From the NCBI GenBank assembly GCA_029261305.1, contig JAJDBO010000371.1, positions 1 through 10,743 of the forward strand: a stretch of 10,743 nt of DNA, read 5' to 3'. Of this stretch, positions 6,613 through 10,743 are shown piece after piece. The DNA comes from Nitrospirales bacterium. GTDB taxonomy: Bacteria > Nitrospirota > Nitrospiria > Nitrospirales > UBA8639. The stretch's first letter is position 1; every line of letters starts with the position of its first letter. The notes beneath the pieces are model-generated. The model was not told the DNA's origin, did not search any database, and saw only the letters and a program-made list of their open reading frames with translations. The position numbers were made by a program, and so were the translations under genes.

Positions 6613-7764
6613 ATGTCACGACCAACAGTCCTTCTTGGGATGAGTGGAGGCGTGGATAGCTCCGTGGCTGCCCTACTGCTTACTGAGCAAGGCTATGATG
6701 TCCGTGGTGTTACTCTTAAGGTGTGGGAACAGGAAGATGAAACGGCCGCAGTCTCCAAAAAATGGGAGGAGCGGGGTTGTTGTAAGGTCGGACTCGCGCG
6801 GCATGTGGCAAAAATTTTAAACATCCCGCACGAAGTTGTGGAAACCCGTGAATCCTTTCAAAAAGGAGTGATCGACGATTTTGTCTCAGGATATTTATCT
6901 GGAGAGACACCAAATCCTTGTGTGCGATGTAACGAACGGGTCAAATTCGGCCGGTTATACCATTTGGCCAAAGAACAGGGCTTCGACTATGTAGCTACAG
7001 GTCATTACGCGCGCATCCAATCTACAGAGCAAGGGCATTTCCTTCAAAGGGGAGTAGATAGCAAAAAAGACCAGTCCTATTTTCTGTACCGAATTTCTCC
7101 ATCTTGGTTGTCTCACATACTGTTTCCCCTTGGGCACATGCATAAGACTGAAGTTTGGGATAGGGCAAAAGATATGGATCTACCCATTGAGGAATTAAAA
7201 GAAAGCCAAGAGATTTGTTTTGTCACACAAGGAGATTATCGAGAATTCCTAAAGATCGAAGCTCCGCAAGCGGTTCGGCCAGGACATTTTGTGGATTCCG
7301 AGGGGCAGTACCTTGGAGACCATCAGGGAATTGCCTTCTATACCCCAGGCCAACGAAAGGGGTTGGGCCTTGCCACTGGAGAGCGGGTGTATGTCCAGCA
7401 TGTGATTCCTGAGACGAATACCGTTGTGATCGGGAAAGATGAAGGATTGCTCCAAGAAGAGTGCTTTGTCAGAGAGGTCAACTGGTTTGGAGAAACAGAC
7501 CAAACGGAAACCCGATCTGTCTTAGTAAAATATCGCTATGCGTCTTCTTCGGTTCCTGCTACTCTTAGCCCTGAATCAGATGGAATCCTGAAAATACAGT
7601 TTGATTCACCACAGAAGGCTCTAAGCCCAGGCCAATCGGCTGTGTTTTATGAAGGAGATCGTGTGCTTGGTGGGGGAATTATTCAACGAGCCGAAATGCC
7701 GATGGAAAATATTCACCCGTTAACCCAGATCACCTCAATTCCCATAGCGAGCCAACGATCATAA
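6613..7764 (+). CDS. mnmA: tRNA-specific 2-thiouridylase MnmA
   Basis: MnmA (TrmU) activates C2 of U34 with ATP and transfers sulfur to give s2U in tRNA Lys, Glu and Gln; MnmE and MnmG, also in this window, modify C5 of the same base. The PP-loop SGGVDSS is at residues 11-17. PNPCVRCNERVKFG carries Cys103 and Cys106, the latter aligning with E. coli Cys102, and SQEICFV carries Cys202, aligning with Cys199. The C-terminal blocks FYTPGQRKGLG and LSPGQSAVFYEGDRVLGGGII are typical. I chose the ATG at 6613 (383 residues) because MSRPTVLLGMSGGVDSS is the usual short N terminus. An in-frame ATG at 6517 would add 32 unrelated residues inside the bactofilin gene. An AGGAAG 12 nt upstream may serve as ribosome-binding site. 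The paired CVRC makes this the CxxC form, unlike the E. coli DxxC form. Confidence 0.96.
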   Translation: MSRPTVLLGMSGGVDSSVAALLLTEQGYDVRGVTLKVWEQEDETAAVSKKWEERGCCKVGLARHVAKILNIPHEVVETRESFQKGVIDDFVSGYLSGETPNPCVRCNERVKFGRLYHLAKEQGFDYVATGHYARIQSTEQGHFLQRGVDSKKDQSYFLYRISPSWLSHILFPLGHMHKTEVWDRAKDMDLPIEELKESQEICFVTQGDYREFLKIEAPQAVRPGHFVDSEGQYLGDHQGIAFYTPGQRKGLGLATGERVYVQHVIPETNTVVIGKDEGLLQEECFVREVNWFGETDQTETRSVLVKYRYASSSVPATLSPESDGILKIQFDSPQKALSPGQSAVFYEGDRVLGGGIIQRAEMPMENIHPLTQITSIPIASQRS

Positions 7765-7784
7765 AAAAGTTCGCAAGTCTTTGA

Positions 7785-7800
7785 CCTAGTTGACACTAGG
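7785..7800. promoter_or_regulatory. Inverted repeat overlapping the -35 of the atp promoter (candidate operator)
   Basis: CCTAGT (7785-7790) and ACTAGG (7795-7800) are perfect reverse complements separated by TGAC. The TTGACA hexamer lies inside this 16-bp symmetric element, so a bound regulator would block the -35. No regulator gene lies nearby, and half-sites of 6 bp can arise by chance; the operator role is inference. Confidence 0.35.
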
Positions 7801-7818
7801 GCGTTCCCATGATACCGT
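7790..7818 (+). promoter_or_regulatory. Predicted sigma70-type promoter for atpHAG
   Basis: A perfect -35 TTGACA (7790-7795) is followed, after exactly 17 nt, by TACCGT (7813-7818), which matches the -10 consensus at three of six positions including the outer T, A and T. It lies 26 nt after mnmA and 74 nt before atpH, the largest gap near the F1 genes. It would start transcription near 7825 and leave a leader of about 65 nt. Confidence 0.6.
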
Positions 7819-7834
7819 GCTGCGGTTTTTTAAA

Positions 7835-7851
7835 CTTGCGCCGAGCGCAAG
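7835..7851 (+). other. GC-rich hairpin in the atpH leader
   Basis: CTTGCGC (7835-7841) and GCGCAAG (7845-7851) form a perfect 7-bp stem with a CGA loop. It would start about 10 nt from the predicted transcript end. The T run (7826-7831) lies before the stem, not after it, so this is not a + strand terminator. An overlapping smaller pairing, AGCG (7844-7847) with CGCT (7852-7855), is mutually exclusive with it. Possible mRNA 5'-end stabiliser or protein site; function not shown. Confidence 0.45.
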
Positions 7852-7891
7852 CGCTGGTCTTACGCCTTCATCATGAAATAAAGACAAAACA

Positions 7892-8431
7892 ATGACGAAA
7901 ACTACCGTTGCCCGACGCTACGCGAAAGCATTATTCCAACTGTTGGACAAAGAGGGTTTGGAAACTGCCCAAGCAGGCCTTCAGGCTCTGGCCAACGCAC
8001 TCCAAGATTCCACAGACCTTAAACATGTTTTGGCGTCACCCGTCTTTACCATAGAAGAAAAATCCTCCGTACTCATAGCTTGCAGTGAACGTGCAGGCTG
8101 CCCACCAACCTTAGGCAGATTTTGCGAACAACTGTTAAAAAAGAACCGGGTGGGTTTCTTGCCGGAAATTTCTGAGGCGTTTCGTGATTTGATGGACAAA
8201 GAACAGGGAAAGCAGCAGGTATCCATCACCTCAGCACAAAGTATGGATGAATCTTCGCGTGAAGATCTTCAAGGCAAATTACAGGGATTGCTCAATCGAC
8301 CTGTGGATGTATCATTTCATGAAGACCCATCATTATTGTCAGGAATAAAAATTCGAATTGGAAGTAAAGTGTACGATAGTACCGTCAAGGGCCGACTCCA
8401 AAAGATGCGGACCCAACTGGTAAAGGGGTAA
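7892..8431 (+). CDS. atpH: ATP synthase F1 subunit delta (OSCP)
   Basis: The delta subunit sits on top of F1 and joins the alpha3beta3 head to the peripheral b-subunit stalk. The 179-residue length is typical. The N terminus VARRYAKALFQLL is the family signature, the N-terminal helical domain runs to about residue 105, and the C-terminal part includes the conserved DPSLLSGIKIRIGSKVYDSTVKGRLQKM block (about 149-176). The ATG at 7892 gives the normal start, but no good Shine-Dalgarno sequence precedes it. The stop is 3 nt before atpA, so the two are surely co-transcribed. The usual upstream neighbour atpF is absent and mnmA lies there instead, indicating a split ATP synthase operon. Confidence 0.96.
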   Translation: MTKTTVARRYAKALFQLLDKEGLETAQAGLQALANALQDSTDLKHVLASPVFTIEEKSSVLIACSERAGCPPTLGRFCEQLLKKNRVGFLPEISEAFRDLMDKEQGKQQVSITSAQSMDESSREDLQGKLQGLLNRPVDVSFHEDPSLLSGIKIRIGSKVYDSTVKGRLQKMRTQLVKG

Positions 8432-8434
8432 GGC

Positions 8435-9943
8435 ATGCAGATCAAGGCAGAAGAAATTAGTTCGATTATTCAGGAAAAAATTAAGGACTTCGATCAACGC
8501 GTCGATGTCACCGAGACTGGCTATGTCATTCAAGTTGGCGACGGGATTGCCAAGGTCTATGGCCTGGAAGGGGCAATGGCTGGGGAGTTGTTAGAGTTCC
8601 CCGGAAATATATTTGGCGTGGCACTGAATCTTGAGGAAGATAGCGTTGGTGCCGTGCTCATGGGATCGGATACGGGTATTAAAGAGGGTGATCCGGTCAA
8701 ACGTACAGGCCGCATTGCTGAGGTTCCAGTTGGTGATGCTCTAGTCGGTCGTGTGGTAGACGCCATTGGACAGCCAATTGATGGAAAAGGTCCGATAAAT
8801 TCTACCGAGACAAGATTAGTTGAAGTCCGGGCTCCGGGTGTGGTGGAACGACAATCCGTTGGCGAGCCTTTGCAGACAGGGTTAAAAGCGATTGATGCCA
8901 TGATTCCCGTCGGTCGTGGTCAACGAGAGTTGATTATCGGTGACCGGCAAACCGGTAAGACCGCCATTGCGGTTGATACAATCATCAACCAAAAAGGCCT
9001 CAACGTCTTTTGTTTTTACGTCGCGATCGGCCAGAAACGTTCAACAGTCGCCAGGGTCGTGAAAACATTGGAAGATGCCGGTGCCATGGAATACACCACG
9101 GTCGTGTCAGCCACGGCCAGTGATGCTGCCCCCCTCCAATTTTTTGCTCCCTATACCGGCGTGACGATGGGGGAATTCTTTCGTGACAATGGCAAGCATG
9201 CCTTAATCGTTTATGATGATCTTTCAAAACATGCCGTGGCGTATCGACAGATGTCCTTGCTACTCCGTCGTCCACCAGGGCGTGAAGCATTTCCCGGTGA
9301 TGTGTTTTTCTTGCATTCCCGGTTATTAGAGCGAGCGGCGAAACTTAGTGATGAAAACGGAGGTGGCAGTCTTACAGCACTTCCGATCATTGAAACGCAA
9401 GCGGGCGACGTCTCAGCCTATGTTCCAACCAACGTCATTTCTATTACGGATGGACAGATTTATTTGGCCGCTGACTTGTTTTATTCCGGCATTCGACCAG
9501 CGATTAACGTCGGTCTGTCCGTCTCTCGGGTGGGTGGTGCCGCGCAAATCAAAACGATGAAACAAGTGGCCGGAACCCTTCGGTTAGATCTTGCCCAATA
9601 TCGAGAGATGGCCGCGTTTGCTCAGTTCGGTAGTGAGTTAGATAAATCCACCCAAGCCCAGCTTGCGCGCGGTGCTCGAATGGTGGAGCTATTAAAGCAA
9701 GAGCAATACAAACCCATGTCCGTGGCTGATCAAGTCTTATCGATTTTTGCTGGCGTGAAAGGGTTTATCGATGATGTGCCGATCAACAAGGTCCGAGAGT
9801 TTGAGTCCGGCTTGTTGGAGTATATCAAAGATAAGCACCCACAGATTCGTGAAGATGTGGTCACCAAGAAAAAAATCGATGATGAGTTTGGCGGGCAACT
9901 CAAGCAGATCATTGGTGATTTTAAAAAGACCAAAACTTTTTAA
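8435..9943 (+). CDS. atpA: ATP synthase F1 subunit alpha
   Basis: Alpha is the non-catalytic nucleotide-binding subunit of the F1 hexamer and supplies the arginine finger to the catalytic beta sites. Its 502 residues are the standard length. The N-terminal beta-barrel ([28 protein letters not shown]) is followed by the P-loop GDRQTGKT (169-176), the [30 protein letters not shown] block, and [10 protein letters not shown] with the arginine finger at Arg365. The C-terminal helical domain is complete. AAAGGGG (8422-8428) lies 6 nt before the ATG and overlaps the end of atpH, which suggests translational coupling. G+C is about 56% in two sampled 60-base stretches (8701-8760 and 9241-9300), higher than in rsmG. 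Confidence 0.98.
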   Translation: MQIKAEEISSIIQEKIKDFDQRVDVTETGYVIQVGDGIAKVYGLEGAMAGELLEFPGNIFGVALNLEEDSVGAVLMGSDTGIKEGDPVKRTGRIAEVPVGDALVGRVVDAIGQPIDGKGPINSTETRLVEVRAPGVVERQSVGEPLQTGLKAIDAMIPVGRGQRELIIGDRQTGKTAIAVDTIINQKGLNVFCFYVAIGQKRSTVARVVKTLEDAGAMEYTTVVSATASDAAPLQFFAPYTGVTMGEFFRDNGKHALIVYDDLSKHAVAYRQMSLLLRRPPGREAFPGDVFFLHSRLLERAAKLSDENGGGSLTALPIIETQAGDVSAYVPTNVISITDGQIYLAADLFYSGIRPAINVGLSVSRVGGAAQIKTMKQVAGTLRLDLAQYREMAAFAQFGSELDKSTQAQLARGARMVELLKQEQYKPMSVADQVLSIFAGVKGFIDDVPINKVREFESGLLEYIKDKHPQIREDVVTKKKIDDEFGGQLKQIIGDFKKTKTF

Positions 9944-9969
9944 TGTTTCAATAGTAAGCACAACGACGA

Positions 9970-10743
9970 ATGGCAAGTTTACAAGATCTCAGACGGAAAA
10001 TAGCTTCCGTCAAAAATACGCAAAAGATTACTAAAGCGATGAAGATGGTCGCGGCGGCAAAGCTCAAGCGCTCGCAGGATCGGATCATGTCGGCTCGACC
10101 CTATGCTCATAAGCTCCGCGGTGTCGTGGCGAATCTTGGCGAACATGCCAGTCGCACATCCCATCCACTCCTCCACAAGCGTGAGGGAAATAAAATAGAA
10201 CTGTTGGTCATCACGAGTGATCGTGGTCTATGTGGAGCCTTCAACACGAACATTCTTCGTCGTGCGGTGGAATTTCTTAATGAACGAAGTGTGGCAGGAG
10301 ACCAGGTGTCGGTCAGTGTTGTCGGGCGAAAAAGCGTAGATTTTTTTAAACGCCGCACGTGGACCATTCGTCAAGAATGGCCAGGAGTGTTTGATCGCCT
10401 GACCTATGAGCATGCGCTGGATATTGGGCAGGACATCATTCAGCAATACAACCAAGGCACATTTGACCAACTCTATGTTGTTTACAACGAATTCAAATCT
10501 GTTATGCAACAGCGGGTGGAGGTCGAAAAGTTTCTTCCTATTGAATCATTAGAGGAAGAGCCATCAGAACAATCAAACACTGACGGGCTCAAAGGATCAT
10601 ATCTGTATGAACCCGATGAGCACGAATTGTTAGAAACCCTGCTACCCAAACATTTTGAAGTTCAAACGTATCGGGTGTTGATAGAGTCAGCCGCCGCAGA
10701 ACAAGAGGCACGAATGACGGCCAAGGATGGCGCCACAAGAAAT
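9970..10743 (+). CDS. atpG: ATP synthase F1 subunit gamma (3' end beyond window)
   Basis: Gamma is the rotating central shaft of F1, transmitting torque from the c-ring. The frame is open from the ATG at 9970 to the last base (258 codons), so the C terminus is cut off. The N-terminal coiled-coil helix MASLQDLRRKIASVKNTQKITKAMKMVAAAKLKRSQ (1-36) is diagnostic, the central Rossmann-like domain carries SDRGLCGAFNTNI (83-95), and the C-terminal helix begins at about 238 with ESAAAEQEARMTAKDGATRN, matching the family's conserved end. About 30 residues should remain outside the window. It follows atpA by 26 nt with no strong Shine-Dalgarno. An acidic stretch at 192-200 (ESLEEEPSE) lies in the globular domain. 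atpD and atpC would be expected next, but they are not visible. Confidence 0.96.
   Translation, partial: MASLQDLRRKIASVKNTQKITKAMKMVAAAKLKRSQDRIMSARPYAHKLRGVVANLGEHASRTSHPLLHKREGNKIELLVITSDRGLCGAFNTNILRRAVEFLNERSVAGDQVSVSVVGRKSVDFFKRRTWTIRQEWPGVFDRLTYEHALDIGQDIIQQYNQGTFDQLYVVYNEFKSVMQQRVEVEKFLPIESLEEEPSEQSNTDGLKGSYLYEPDEHELLETLLPKHFEVQTYRVLIESAAAEQEARMTAKDGATRN

Noticed and set aside
7814..7831. ACCG-TGCTG-CGGT followed by T6 as a terminator for mnmA
   Set aside because: The stem is only 4 bp and overlaps the predicted -10; too weak to call, although an overlapping terminator-promoter is not excluded.
7873..7881. ATG-AAA-TAA mini reading frame just before atpH
   Set aside because: Two codons with no ribosome-binding site; expected by chance.
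8557..8901. 114-codon open frame on the minus strand within atpA
   Set aside because: It lies entirely opposite a highly conserved gene, its composition follows the atpA codon pattern, and it resembles no known family.
10351..10366. parS-like sequence with CACGTGGA core inside atpG
   Set aside because: Only 11 of 16 bases match the two real sites and the left arm is lost; the bases are explained by conserved coding sequence.
1..10743. Mobile elements, CRISPR arrays, tRNA or defence genes
   Set aside because: The window is filled with intact housekeeping genes on one strand; no transposase, spaced repeats, cloverleaf or integration-site signature was seen.

Overview
This window is a conserved bacterial housekeeping region of the kind found near a chromosomal replication origin. 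All genes are on the + strand and closely packed, with no mobile element, CRISPR array, tRNA or rRNA. The gene order (mnmE-mnmG-rsmG-parA-parB, bactofilins, then F1 ATP synthase genes), the perfect parS sites and the protein sequences suggest a Gram-negative bacterium outside the classical gammaproteobacteria. My best guess is Nitrospirota (Nitrospira-like), held with moderate to low confidence because it rests on remembered gene order and protein style, not on a search.

Layout. 1-1137 is the 3' part of mnmE, which enters from upstream. 1162-3045 is mnmG. A 92-nt spacer then carries a hairpin and a perfect 16-bp parS palindrome. 3138-3782 is rsmG. The next spacer carries a second, identical parS. 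3843-5451 holds parA and parB, overlapping by 23 nt. A 93-nt spacer with a bulged hairpin and T7 tract leads to two tandem, related bactofilin genes (5545-6024 and 6150-6605). mnmA (6613-7764) starts 8 nt after the second bactofilin stop. A 127-nt spacer with the best sigma70-type promoter in the window precedes atpH (7892-8431), atpA (8435-9943) and atpG (9970 to the window end, incomplete). No stretch over about 130 bases lacks a gene.

How the genes relate. MnmE and MnmG modify C5 of the tRNA wobble uridine U34, and MnmA thiolates C2 of the same base, so the core enzymes for mnm5s2U-type wobble modification are all here. RsmG methylates 16S rRNA. ParA, ParB and the two parS sites form a complete chromosome-segregation module. 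The two bactofilins directly downstream of parB are cytoskeletal polymer proteins that could provide a polar or membrane scaffold for it. AtpH, AtpA and AtpG are the delta, alpha and gamma subunits of F1 ATP synthase. The b-subunit gene atpF, which usually lies directly before atpH, is absent, and mnmA occupies that place.

I see no obviously undescribed gene system. The points most worth following are the parABS-bactofilin association, the inverted repeat over the -35 of the atp promoter, the small hairpins at the start regions of both bactofilin genes, and the marked AT-rich dip from the end of mnmG through rsmG.
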